DNA of 64,000 nucleotides from Candidatus Desulfosporosinus nitrosoreducens (GTDB taxonomy: Bacteria > Bacillota > Desulfitobacteriia > Desulfitobacteriales > Desulfitobacteriaceae): assembly GCF_030954495.1 (NCBI RefSeq), contig NZ_JAVHUW010000043.1, forward strand, positions 62,001 through 126,000, read 5' to 3'. A program made the position numbers and the translations under genes. Positions 7,576-14,932 of this stretch are shown here, piece by piece (position 1 is the first letter of the stretch; each line of letters opens with the position of its first letter). Below the pieces are notes generated by a model. That model was given only the letters and a program-made list of their open reading frames with translations, had not been told where the DNA came from and searched no databases.

Positions 7576-7857
7576 CTAATATCTGGTACTCTGCATTTTT
7601 GTAAAGCATTCCCGGCAATAAACAGGGCGGTCTCCCGTTGGTTTGAAGGGAACTACGCAAGGTTTGCCGCATTCGGCACAAAGAGCATCATACATTTCAC
7701 GTACAGGTCTGCCGTCTTTTTTACGGACTTCACGGCACTCTTTGCAGCGTTTAGGTTCATTAGCAAATCCTTTTTCGGCATAAAATTCCTGCTCACCAGC
7801 CGTCCAGATAAATTCCCTGCCGCATTCTTTACAGATTAAAGTTTTATCCTCATACAT
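7576..7857 (-). CDS. Zinc-ribbon protein with two CxxC pairs
   Basis: A 93-residue cytoplasmic protein with four CxxC-type knuckles: ICKECGREF, KRCKECREVRK, ALCAECGKPC and VYCRECFTK. It can therefore bind two zinc ions. The start ATG at 7857 has AAGGAG nine bases upstream; the longer frame from 7914 has no ribosome binding site. Proteins of this kind in Firmicutes are called zinc-ribbon domain proteins and have no assigned function. It lies downstream of a broken 65-codon frame and a Zur-like operator, so zinc-responsive expression is possible. Confidence 0.85.
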   Translation of the reverse strand: MYEDKTLICKECGREFIWTAGEQEFYAEKGFANEPKRCKECREVRKKDGRPVREMYDALCAECGKPCVVPFKPTGDRPVYCRECFTKMQSTRY

Positions 7858-7870
7858 AAATATTAACTCC

Positions 7871-8065
7871 TTATAGCCAATCATAATTTGGGCTTTTAAT
7901 GATTGCGCAACCATTTACTTTGTCAAACTCGCGCAAAACTTGGACCAGTTGTCTGTCATGCGTTCCGGATATGTCTTATTATTTCCGCCGCAGTTTTTAC
8001 GTAATAGCGGCAACCAGGCATAGCAGAGAGCGCCCCATCGTTAAAACATTTTCCTGCACATTCAC
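7871..8065 (-). pseudogene. Broken small gene upstream of the zinc-ribbon gene
   Basis: GGAGG followed five bases later by GTG (8065) opens a 65-codon frame that ends with a TAA overlapping the ribosome binding site of the zinc-ribbon gene. It is the arrangement of a translationally coupled first gene. The frame has three internal stops (after LVAAIT and nearby), and parts of it read well in other frames (GALSAMPGCRYYVKTAAEII). I take it as a small gene with several indels. The family is not recognised. Confidence 0.35.
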
Positions 8066-8087
8066 ATCATCCTCCAAACCACTACTT

Positions 8088-8106
8088 GCAAATGCATCCC
8101 GTTTGC
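8088..8106. promoter_or_regulatory. Zur/Fur-like operator, copy 1
   Basis: GCAAATGCATCCCGTTTGC is an imperfect 19-bp palindrome just upstream of the leftward broken gene and zinc-ribbon gene. It shares GCAAATGC and the closing TGC with 9154-9172, upstream of the CobW pair. The Fur-family gene between the two sites is the natural candidate to bind them. Confidence 0.45.
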
Positions 8107-8208
8107 ATCTATAATTATCATAGTAAGCAAGGATATATTTGTCAAGGGTGATGATATTGTATTGGCGTTAATAAAATCTGGAAATTTAATTTGTAAGGAT
8201 GTCTGACT

Positions 8209-8304
8209 ATGCTGACAACAGAAAATTTGTCCTTTTCAGATACAGGTTCACCATCCTTTGCCCTGGATAGCATCAACAAGAATCAAGCTGATTCTCGCAA
8301 ATAA
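8209..8304 (+). pseudogene. Short 31-codon frame, possible ABC ATPase N-terminal stub
   Basis: ATG with AAGGA ten bases upstream opens a short frame beginning MLTTENLSFSD, which resembles the first strand of ABC transporter ATP-binding subunits. It ends after 31 codons with no Walker A motif. It is either a truncated metal-uptake ABC gene or chance. Apart from it, I see no gene in 8066-8527. Confidence 0.25.
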
Positions 8305-8527
8305 TGTTTATATTCCAAATCCAAAATTGACTTTTGTTAAAAGGGCATTTTACAATAAATACGAATACAAATTATAGGTACTTATTTCTATATTAAAATT
8401 TAAAAGAAAAGAAAACGCTGTACCCCAGGGAATCTCAATTCCAAAAGAATCCATCTTGTGACGATATGCCGGCTGCAGCTAAACATTTCCAAGCATTTGT
8501 TAAATGAAACGATAAGGGGAATAGATC

Positions 8528-8941
8528 ATGAAAACATTACAAAACAATTGGCCTGAGGGTCTAAAAAGAACTAAAAATCGTGAAAGTGTCCTCTCTGTGC
8601 TTGAGGGTTCTGAAAAACCCTTAAGTGCCCTGGATATTTTTTCCCAAATAGAAAAAAGCGGCACTACAACCTGGTTGTCTACCGTTTATAGAATACTGGA
8701 GATTTTCGTTAAAAAAGGTGTGGCGATAAAAACCAACGTAATCAATAATGAAATGGCAGTCTATGAACTTAACCGTTTCAATCATAAGCACTTTGCTGTC
8801 TGTATGAGCTGTCATAAGATTATAGCGATGAACAATTGTCCCATGGATCAATTTATTCCCAAACTTGAAGACAAAGATTTTCAGATAATGGGCCATAATC
8901 TGGAGGTGTACGGATTGTGCGGCGATTGTGCCCCTAAATAA
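8528..8941 (+). CDS. Fur-family metal-responsive repressor (Zur/PerR-like)
   Basis: A 137-residue Fur-family regulator. The winged helix spans about residues 10-80 (TTWLSTVYRILEIF). The dimerisation domain carries HKHFAVCMSCHKII and ends GLCGDCAPK. The two CxxC pairs (C-M-S-C and C-G-D-C) form the structural zinc site, and HKH supplies sensory ligands. An AAGGGG ribosome binding site precedes the ATG. The zinc-ribbon and CobW genes around it, and the matching palindromes, suggest zinc sensing, but iron or peroxide sensing cannot be excluded. Confidence 0.9.
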   Translation: MKTLQNNWPEGLKRTKNRESVLSVLEGSEKPLSALDIFSQIEKSGTTTWLSTVYRILEIFVKKGVAIKTNVINNEMAVYELNRFNHKHFAVCMSCHKIIAMNNCPMDQFIPKLEDKDFQIMGHNLEVYGLCGDCAPK

Positions 8942-9069
8942 TAACTATCGCTTTAAACTAACCAATTAAAAAACGGCATCCGTCTGAAAGGCTATCCCTG
9001 CCGGCAAAGAGCTGGGACAGACTGCCCGCTTTTAGCTCCGGCTCCCCTTGGTTTTATTTTTCAGGAAGC

Positions 9070-9104
9070 TAGTCCCGATTTTCAACAATTGAAAATCGGG
9101 ACTA
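9070..9104 (+). terminator. Strong intrinsic terminator after the Fur-family gene
   Basis: A perfect 16-bp stem (TAGTCCCGATTTTCAA at 9070-9085 with its complement at 9089-9104) with a 3-base loop is followed by ATTTTTTAG. It closes the Fur-family transcript about 130 bp after its stop. The rest of 8942-9293 contains only this terminator and the operator below. Confidence 0.9.
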
Positions 9105-9153
9105 ATTTTTTAGGGTAAGGCTACTTGCTCCATCGTTATAGAGTCATTCTAAT

Positions 9154-9172
9154 GCAAATGCGAATCATATGC
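9154..9172. promoter_or_regulatory. Zur/Fur-like operator, copy 2
   Basis: GCAAATGCGAATCATATGC, 122 bp upstream of the first CobW gene, matches the site at 8088-8106 in its first eight bases and last three. ATGCA...TGCAT symmetry extends it. It is placed correctly to overlap a promoter of the CobW pair. Confidence 0.45.
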
Positions 9173-9293
9173 ATGTATTATCCCCTCCCCGCATATCTTT
9201 TAAAGAAAAGAGGCCGGGGTTTAGCAAGGTGAATAACACTACTGGCGAACAGAGCCTTGGCCCAAAACATGACTATATTGAGGGAGGATTCAA

Positions 9294-10253
9294 ATGGCTG
9301 CTGAACTGTATGTAATTTCAGGTTTCTTAGGAGCGGGAAAAACCACGCTTATCCAAAAGCTGCTCAGAGAGGCCTTTAGGAAAGACAAGGTCGTTTTGAT
9401 CGAAAATGATTTTGGGGAAATAAGCGTTGATGCTGCCCTGCTTAAATCCGGCGGTTTTGAAGTGAAAGAGATGAATTCAGGCTGCATCTGCTGCAGCCTT
9501 TCAGGCGATTTTGTCAAAGCTGTTAACGAAATAAGGGCCCGGTTCCGTCCTGACAAAATCATTATCGAACCGTCCGGTGTCGCTAAGCTAACGGATATCA
9601 TGAAAGCTTGCACAGACCCCAGCATCCGTCCCTTTGTAAATGTCAAAACAAAAATTACGGTCGTAGACGTAAAACGCTGTGAAATGTATCGCTACAACTT
9701 TGGTGAATTTTTTGAGGATCAGATTCAAAACGCCGACGTCATTTTGCTCAGCCGGACCGAGGATTTCCCAGACAAGGTAAATGAGGCGCGCAGGTTGATG
9801 GAACGCCTCAATCCACGTGCGCTTATCTTGGCCAAACCCTGGGATCAAATCAGCGCCGACAAGATTCTCTTAGCACGACCTGAACACGAAGAGCAGGGTA
9901 ATCACTCCCCGGGGTGCGGCTGCGGCCACCATGGAATACAGGGCCACGACAGTCATTGCAGCTGTGATCACAATCATTCAGCTGAAGAAATCTTTAACAC
10001 CGTTACCATCAAGACTGAGAAGGTATTTAGCAAAGAGGATTTGCGAGAGCGCATATCTTATCTGGAACACAATGCCAAAGGGAGGATCTTGCGCGCCAAA
10101 GGCATCCTGCGCGGAACAAACGGCTATGTGAATCTGCAGTATCTCCCCGGACATTTAAAAATCCTCAACTGTGATGCCAGAGGCAATATGCTCTGTATTA
10201 TCGGGCAGAATCTGAACCGGCAGGAGCTGGTTAGCCTCTTTAGCGGGGAGTGA
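9294..10253 (+). CDS. CobW/P47K-family metallochaperone GTPase
   Basis: A 319-residue G3E-family GTPase thought to deliver metal, often zinc, to client proteins. The Walker A motif is GFLGAGKTT at about residue 10, the metal-binding CxCC motif appears as SGCICCSLSGD, and IIIEPSGVAKLTD is the switch region. The C-terminal CobW domain follows a histidine/cysteine-rich loop around residue 210 (CGCGHHGIQGHDSHCSCDHN). That loop is typical of zinc-scavenging COG0523 members under Zur control. The downstream CobW-like gene overlaps its stop codon, so they are one operon. Confidence 0.93.
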   Translation: MAAELYVISGFLGAGKTTLIQKLLREAFRKDKVVLIENDFGEISVDAALLKSGGFEVKEMNSGCICCSLSGDFVKAVNEIRARFRPDKIIIEPSGVAKLTDIMKACTDPSIRPFVNVKTKITVVDVKRCEMYRYNFGEFFEDQIQNADVILLSRTEDFPDKVNEARRLMERLNPRALILAKPWDQISADKILLARPEHEEQGNHSPGCGCGHHGIQGHDSHCSCDHNHSAEEIFNTVTIKTEKVFSKEDLRERISYLEHNAKGRILRAKGILRGTNGYVNLQYLPGHLKILNCDARGNMLCIIGQNLNRQELVSLFSGE

Positions 10254-10903
10254 GGTTGTTGCCTATACCTATCTATGTTGTAACCGGGTTTTTGGACGCC
10301 GGAAAAACCACGGCTTTAAACAATCTGCTTAACAAAAGGCTGCTTGAGCAACGGGAAGCTCAGGACATGCAAATACTCGTGATCCAGTTTGAACACGGTG
10401 AAGCGGTTTTTCGCAGCAAGTATTCCAACTGTTATCTGATCAATTTTCCTAAAAAAGCCTTGGATCAGCATCCGGAGCAAATCTCAGAACAGATTCACAG
10501 CTGTTTACTTGAGCGCAGGTGCGATGAAATTTGGATTGAATGGAATAGCGTCACACCCTTTGCCCAATTGCAGGCCTTGATTCTGCATCCGGCATTGAAG
10601 AACAAATGTCGCATGGAGAAGGTTATGCATATGGCGGATGCTAAAAAGCTGGAAGAATTGCTCCGTATTCAAGGCGGGGCCTTGCCAGAGCAAATTGCCG
10701 GCTGCGATTTCCTAATTCTGCGAAATGTAGGTTCCGACGCTGATTATGATCGATTGAGGCAGCTTATCTATAATATCAACCCCGGCGTCAAGATCTATGA
10801 AACGAAACAAGCCGAAGATATTTACCTCCAAGTCTATCGTCAAAGTCCTGTAAACATAATGGTCAATGTATTCGGGGGAATCATGGCTAAATTCAGCTCG
10901 TAA
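10250..10903 (+). CDS. Divergent CobW-like GTPase lacking the CxCC motif
   Basis: This 217-residue protein keeps a Walker A motif, TGFLDAGKTTALNN, and a DEIWIEWNSVTPF segment that replaces the usual E-P-S-G switch. It has no CxCC metal site, no histidine-rich loop and no C-terminal CobW domain. It overlaps the previous gene at GTGA, which suggests translational coupling; TTG codons at 10256 and 10259 are alternative starts. It may act as a heterodimer partner of the upstream GTPase. Length and missing motifs make an independent metallochaperone role doubtful. Confidence 0.85.
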   Translation: MRLLPIPIYVVTGFLDAGKTTALNNLLNKRLLEQREAQDMQILVIQFEHGEAVFRSKYSNCYLINFPKKALDQHPEQISEQIHSCLLERRCDEIWIEWNSVTPFAQLQALILHPALKNKCRMEKVMHMADAKKLEELLRIQGGALPEQIAGCDFLILRNVGSDADYDRLRQLIYNINPGVKIYETKQAEDIYLQVYRQSPVNIMVNVFGGIMAKFSS

Positions 10904-10932
10904 CAGTTCCCTAAAGGCCCCTATATTAAAAA

Positions 10933-10984
10933 AGGCTCCTCCTTGCAGTAAACAGTTTTAACTGTCTGCTACAAGGAGGAGCCT
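10933..10984. terminator. Bidirectional intrinsic terminator
   Basis: AGGCTCCTCCTTG (10933-10945) pairs perfectly with CAAGGAGGAGCCT (10972-10984), with a further small hairpin in the loop. On the minus strand the stem is followed by TTTTTTAATA, so it is best placed to end the leftward magnesium operon, and it also follows the CobW pair. Nothing else is seen in 10904-11170. Confidence 0.85.
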
Positions 10985-11170
10985 ATCATTCTTAGATCAC
11001 ATGGAGGTTTATACAAAATCTGAAACAGTCCCACTACTTACCGATTTTTTCCGCGTAATCTATCCGCCGCAAAGCTAGTTCATAATAAATGCCACAACTA
11101 TGGTAACATCCTCACCTATTCTACCCCTTGGTGGCTCCCGACATTTCCGGATTGGTGGCCTTTGTTCGAA

Positions 11171-12418
11171 TTATAAAAGAGGAGAAACCAGAAGGGCAAT
11201 TGTCAAGCCGATTAAAATAACTGTTGTTACCCAGCCAACAACATTATGAAACAGCTTATTGGTATGCTCTCCCATAATCTCCTTGTTATTTATTAACAGC
11301 ATCATACAAAGGAGCACAACCGGCAGCAATGCCCCATTAAGAACCTGTGACCATAAGCTGATCAAAATAAGTGGGGCATTGGGTATCAGAATAATACCCA
11401 CGGCAATGATCAGGATCGCGGTAAAAAGTGTATAAAATTGAGGAGCCTCTTTTAGCTTCTTATCAATGCCCGCTTCAAAACCAAAGGCCTCGCAGACATA
11501 AAATGCCGTGGCAATCGGAAGTATCGTAGCCGAAAACACCGAAGCTATAAACAGGCCAAAAGCAAAAATTTGAGACGCAAACGTTCCGGCAAAGGGTTCC
11601 AAGGCCACTGCGGCATCTTTGGCCTCGTTGATCTTAACAATACCATTAACGTGGAGAGTCGAGGCACAGGCCACCACAATAAAGAAGGCCACAACCACTG
11701 TCGCGATACTGCCAATAATGACGTCCCAGATGGTAAATTTATAATCCTTAATTTCCAAACCTTTTTCGATAACGGCAGACTGCATGTAAAATTGCATCCA
11801 CGGTGCTATCGTTGTCCCGATTAAGCCGATAACCATCGTAATATAGTCAAAATTATATTCTATATCCGGGTGAATAATTGAGGTGCCGATTTCTCCCCAG
11901 TTTGGTTTTCCCATGATGGCCGATACGACGTAAGAAAGAAGGAACACACTGAAGATTAAAAATATCTTTTCAGCTATACCGTACGTTCCTTTGACAACCA
12001 GAATCCAGACAGCAATCGCCACAAGGGGCACCGCTATATATTTGCTGACGCCGAAAATCTGCATACTGCCCGCTACACCGGCGAACTCCGTAGTGGTGTT
12101 GCCGATATCGGCAATGAGCAAACCAATAAAAATAAAAAAGGTAATTTTTACTCCCGCGTTTTCCCTAATTAAATCTGCAAGTCCTTTTCCTGTGACCATG
12201 CCCATTCTTGCATTCATTTCCTGGACAACGACAAGAGCAATGAAGGCGGGAATCAACGTCCATAAAAGGCTATATCCGTAGTGCGCTCCGGCCACTGAAT
12301 ACGTCGTAATTCCGCCCGCGTCGTTATCAACACTTCCCGTGATGATACCCGGTCCTAAGATTGCCAAAAACAAAGCCAGATTTCTTAAGAATGTTGATTT
12401 TTTTGCTTGTGCCATCAT
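11171..12418 (-). CDS. NRAMP-related divalent metal (probably Mg2+) transporter
   Basis: An inner-membrane transporter of the SLC11/NRAMP fold, about 416 residues with 11 predicted helices. In helix 1 the classical DPGN is replaced by GSVDNDAGGITT, and in helix 6 the usual MPH motif is replaced by GTTIAPWMQFY. These are the positions that select transition metals in MntH, and their loss is a feature of NRAMP-related magnesium transporters (NRMT). ATG at 12418 has GGAGGTGA six bases upstream. The gene follows an MgtE_N/CBS gene by 15 bp and an M-box riboswitch precedes both, which strongly supports magnesium uptake. Confidence 0.92.
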   Translation of the reverse strand: MMAQAKKSTFLRNLALFLAILGPGIITGSVDNDAGGITTYSVAGAHYGYSLLWTLIPAFIALVVVQEMNARMGMVTGKGLADLIRENAGVKITFFIFIGLLIADIGNTTTEFAGVAGSMQIFGVSKYIAVPLVAIAVWILVVKGTYGIAEKIFLIFSVFLLSYVVSAIMGKPNWGEIGTSIIHPDIEYNFDYITMVIGLIGTTIAPWMQFYMQSAVIEKGLEIKDYKFTIWDVIIGSIATVVVAFFIVVACASTLHVNGIVKINEAKDAAVALEPFAGTFASQIFAFGLFIASVFSATILPIATAFYVCEAFGFEAGIDKKLKEAPQFYTLFTAILIIAVGIILIPNAPLILISLWSQVLNGALLPVVLLCMMLLINNKEIMGEHTNKLFHNVVGWVTTVILIGLTIALLVSPLL

Positions 12419-12433
12419 GTTGATCACCTCCAT

Positions 12434-13678
12434 CTACATTCTTCTTTTTCTGACAATCAGATCCATGACGTCGTTGATAATAACCATTCCCAGTATTTTC
12501 ATAGTTTTGTCAACCACAGGAACTGAGAGCAAATTATACTTTGTCAATATTTCATTGAGCTTTTCAACTTTATCATAATCATAAACATAGATAATATCTC
12601 TGTGCATAATCTCCTTAAGTTTTACATCAAGTTCAGAAATGACAATATCCCTCAAAGAGACTATGGCAGTAAGTTTTTCATCATCATCAACAATATACAA
12701 ATAATAGACCATATCCGGTTCTGGTTTTAAGTGCCTTAACTCCTTCAGAGTTTCGTTTATAGTCATACTTTGATTAAGGGAAATATAATCTGTGGTCATT
12801 AAACTTCCCACCGTGTCGTCCGGGTATTCCATCAATTCCCGAACTTCAAGAGATACTTCCTGTTCCATCTCATTTAAGAGCTTCTCGACATCTTCCTCGC
12901 TCATCTCATCAAGGATATCGGCAACTTCATCCGCCGGCATTTTCTCAAGAACGTCGGCTGCCTTTTCTACCGAAAGGTTTGCCAGGACATGCAATTGCGC
13001 ATCTGTTTCCAATTCCTCCAGGACATCCGCCGCCTTCTCTTCGTCAAGAGAACTAAAAATTGCAACCTGGGTGTATTTATCATATTCTTCAATAATATCT
13101 GCCAGATCAGAAGGATGAAGGGTTAAAAGTTTATCATGTTCTTTGGTAAGCGTCAGTCCAACATGATTAGAATCTACAGAAGCTACATCCTCCCATAAAA
13201 TCATTTTACTGGGTACGCGAATCCCGAAAGGCTGTAAAATTTTTCGTATCGGTTTAGCAATCCCGATACGCCTTAAAAGTCCATCAAAACCTACATCAAC
13301 CGCAATCGTAAATGTGCCGCTTTTAAGGATTGCCAACCTTAAATCGTTCACCCTTACAACTTTTCTGCCATCCATATCTACGATTTGCTTGTCTAAAACA
13401 TGCTTTTTGAGAAACATTGTATTCTCTTTGGCAACTTCCGTTTCTTTTAACTGTTTACACTGAATAACGTACTGGCCCTTATTCTTAAAAATAGATATCC
13501 CGGAGAAGTCGATAACGATAGTTTTTCCGGCAACCTTAACTTTAGCGGCAATCACTTTAGGACTAATTTCGTTTACATCAACGATTAAATCCAAAAGCTT
13601 GCCAATTGTTTTCTGATTGTCGAAAATAACTTTATTACCCAGTACCCGGCTGAGATAAAAGGTTGATACTGTTGACAC
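12434..13678 (-). CDS. Soluble MgtE_N/CBS magnesium-sensor protein with PRC-barrel-like N-terminus
   Basis: A 414-residue cytoplasmic protein. Residues about 1-150 look like PRC-barrel repeats (SRVLGNKVIFDNQKTIGKLL). An MgtE N-domain of helical repeats follows, with KAADVLEELETDAQLHVLAN and KAADVLEKMPADEVADILDE. Then come two CBS domains with GSLMTTDYISL and KEIMHRDIIYVY. The membrane part of MgtE is absent, so it should gate or regulate the NRAMP protein encoded just downstream. The start is placed at GTG 13678, where GGAGGG lies seven bases upstream; the ATG at 13693 would itself be part of that site. Confidence 0.88.
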   Translation of the reverse strand: MSTVSTFYLSRVLGNKVIFDNQKTIGKLLDLIVDVNEISPKVIAAKVKVAGKTIVIDFSGISIFKNKGQYVIQCKQLKETEVAKENTMFLKKHVLDKQIVDMDGRKVVRVNDLRLAILKSGTFTIAVDVGFDGLLRRIGIAKPIRKILQPFGIRVPSKMILWEDVASVDSNHVGLTLTKEHDKLLTLHPSDLADIIEEYDKYTQVAIFSSLDEEKAADVLEELETDAQLHVLANLSVEKAADVLEKMPADEVADILDEMSEEDVEKLLNEMEQEVSLEVRELMEYPDDTVGSLMTTDYISLNQSMTINETLKELRHLKPEPDMVYYLYIVDDDEKLTAIVSLRDIVISELDVKLKEIMHRDIIYVYDYDKVEKLNEILTKYNLLSVPVVDKTMKILGMVIINDVMDLIVRKRRM

Positions 13679-13680
13679 AA

Positions 13681-13713
13681 AAAATCCCTCCATTTCTTGT
13701 ATGAAGGGATTTT
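13681..13713 (-). promoter_or_regulatory. Hairpin sequestering the ribosome binding site of the MgtE_N/CBS gene
   Basis: On the minus strand AAAATCCCT (13713-13705) pairs perfectly with AGGGATTTT (13689-13681), followed by TT and the GTG start. Three bases of the GGAGGG ribosome binding site lie in the stem. The element could act both as an intrinsic terminator and as a translational lid. It is the last element of the leader, after the riboswitch terminator and the candidate leader peptide. Confidence 0.6.
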
Positions 13714-13749
13714 GGACAATAATATATTAAACTTAAATTTATCAATAAA

Positions 13750-13815
13750 TCAAAGTCTAAATTCCCTCCATACCATATTCAAATAGAAGCGTCTACCATC
13801 AGGGTCCGTGTCCAT
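13750..13815 (-). CDS. Candidate acidic/proline leader peptide (21 codons) in the Mg2+ leader
   Basis: ATG at 13815 with GGAGG ten bases upstream opens a 21-codon frame beginning MDTDPDGRRF and ending WREFRL, terminated by TGA. It lies after the M-box terminator and 36 bp before the hairpin that covers the next ribosome binding site. Acidic residues and proline right after the start followed by arginines recall enterobacterial MgtL (from memory MEPDPTPLPRRR...), whose ribosomes stall or fall apart when magnesium is low. The function here is inference; the frame could be chance. Confidence 0.45.
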   Translation of the reverse strand: MDTDPDGRRFYLNMVWREFRL

Positions 13816-13886
13816 ATATTTACGACCTCCACGCTTTAGATTATTGAGTTGCACCGTAACTGTTACAACTTCTTAAAATAATAAAA

Positions 13887-13915
13887 CCTTCGCCAAAACT
13901 TGAACATGGCGAAGG
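13887..13915 (-). terminator. M-box riboswitch expression-platform terminator
   Basis: CCTTCGCCA (13887-13895) pairs with TGGCGAAGG (13907-13915). On the minus strand the stem is followed by TTTTATTATTTT. It lies directly after the M-box aptamer and is the usual off-state terminator when magnesium is bound. Confidence 0.85.
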
Positions 13916-14096
13916 CATAATAAACCCTTGTTAATCCCGTTCAAGCTTTAGCTCTGCAAGGCGGTGAAATTGCGTTAGGTTATGCCTTGTTTTTCGACAT
14001 ATCCTGTTGACCTTCACGAGTTGTCTCCAACTCTCCGCGGCAGCAATCCATATCCTTGCGGTAGCCTCACCTACCGAGGTAATTATTAACTTCGTG
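13916..14096 (-). ncRNA. M-box (ykoK-type) magnesium riboswitch aptamer
   Basis: Read on the minus strand, this 180-base leader contains the conserved M-box blocks in order: GGTAGGTGAGGCTACC, GGATATGGATTGCTGCCGC, GGTCAACAGGATATGTCGA, GAGCTAAAGCTTGAACGGG. These match, by recall, the Bacillus subtilis mgtE leader (TTAGGTGAGGCT, GCTGCTGCC, GGTCAACAG, ATGTCC/CGACATAAGG, GCTAAAGC). Magnesium binding should favour the terminator at 13887-13915 and shut off the downstream transporter genes. A Rfam RF00380 search would settle it. Confidence 0.92.
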
Positions 14097-14099
14097 TTT

Positions 14100-14128
14100 A
14101 TTGTAATACTTTAATTTCTTGATTACAA
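14100..14128 (-). promoter_or_regulatory. SigmaA-type promoter of the magnesium operon
   Basis: On the minus strand TTGTAA (-35, 14128-14123), a 17-base spacer and TACAAT (-10, 14105-14100) stand immediately upstream of the M-box. The transcription start would be near 14093. Confidence 0.7.
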
Positions 14129-14240
14129 GCACTTTTGGCTGATTTTTAGATAATTTGTTTGGTATTAGTTCATAAAATCCAAATATCCGGACTATGCTTA
14201 ACGAATATTTAGTTTAAACAAATTATAACTGTTTTTGATA

Positions 14241-14435
14241 TTAAGAAGCTAGGGAACATAGCAATCGATTTATAGACTCAAAGCTGTGCCTTGTTTCCGC
14301 GAGGGCTTGTTCGAGTACACAGCGCATCGAATTCCGATTTGTTTTAAGGTCGGCCTCCCCAGTATGGAATACATGAATTGCCTTGTCTTCTCTGAGAAAC
14401 CTTCGTCTATGAGCTCTCCTTTTGGGAGATAGATC
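14241..14435 (-). pseudogene. Coding-like remnant, C-terminal end of an unidentified gene
   Basis: A frame of about 64 codons without a start reads EDKAIHVFHTGEADLKTNRN, then SMRCVLEQALAETRHSFESI, then NRLLCSLAS and stops at 14241. Its composition is protein-like. It may be a transposase or phage fragment; I do not recognise it. The remaining sequence in 14129-14563 holds only this and the hairpin repeat at 14473. Confidence 0.3.
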
Positions 14436-14472
14436 TACTATCGGCTAAACAGGTCTTCCTCCCCGTTGTACA

Positions 14473-14511
14473 AAAATGAAGCGAGTGAGCTAAAGTCACT
14501 TGCTTCATTTT
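14473..14511. repeat. Hairpin repeat, copy 1 (second copy at 51842-51880)
   Basis: AAAATGAAGCGAGTGA and TCACTTGCTTCATTTT form a 16-bp stem with one G-U pair. The same 39-base element, differing at one base in the loop, occurs at 51842-51880, where it overlaps the stop codon of an Xre-type fragment. Here no gene precedes it. It behaves like a terminator that was moved or left behind. Confidence 0.7.
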
Positions 14512-14563
14512 ATGATGAGGAGTAAGTTTTGGCTTGGAGAAGGAGGAGAGGGCCAGATAAGCG

Positions 14564-14902
14564 TTACCCTCTGGAAACCTTTTTGGGCTTGTAAGCGGCA
14601 TTCGGATTGGCATCGTTCAGTATTCGTATCTGCATTTTTTCTGCCAGGGAACATCGGGTATTGGCATGCCCTCCGGCAACGCATGAGGGACTTGTCTCTC
14701 CATAGGACCTGCAAATAAGGATGTTATGGCAATCGAAAATATAAGCATGAGTTCCTTTGTCATTCTGCTCAATCGGATCGAATAAATCCTTGCCTGGTGG
14801 ATTCAAAACACTCACCTCTTTCACAATCTTAGGAATATCCCTAACTTCGACAACATACGCAAAAAACCCTGTCAGTAAATCGCAAAAATGAGTTGAGATC
14901 AA
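14564..14902 (-). CDS. Hypothetical protein
   Basis: A 112-codon frame with segments such as EVRDIPKIVKEVSVLNPPGK and HAYIFDCHNILICR. It has several cysteines (CDLL, FDCHNILIC, SPSCVAGG, TRCSL) but no regular zinc motif. No family is recognised and no clear ribosome binding site precedes it. The region has several decayed fragments, so it may be the remnant of a larger gene. Confidence 0.35.
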   Translation of the reverse strand: MISTHFCDLLTGFFAYVVEVRDIPKIVKEVSVLNPPGKDLFDPIEQNDKGTHAYIFDCHNILICRSYGETSPSCVAGGHANTRCSLAEKMQIRILNDANPNAAYKPKKVSRG

Positions 14903-14932
14903 GATATTCCGTTTTCCCTAAGCAAACTTACT

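Noticed and set aside
11171..12418. Calling the transporter MntH (manganese)
   Set aside because: The DPGN and MPH motifs needed for transition-metal selectivity are replaced and the operon is under an M-box with an MgtE_N partner.
13750..13815. Treating the whole leader as M-box only
   Set aside because: The M-box and its terminator end at 13887, leaving about 200 bases with their own ribosome binding site, frame and hairpin that the riboswitch does not explain.
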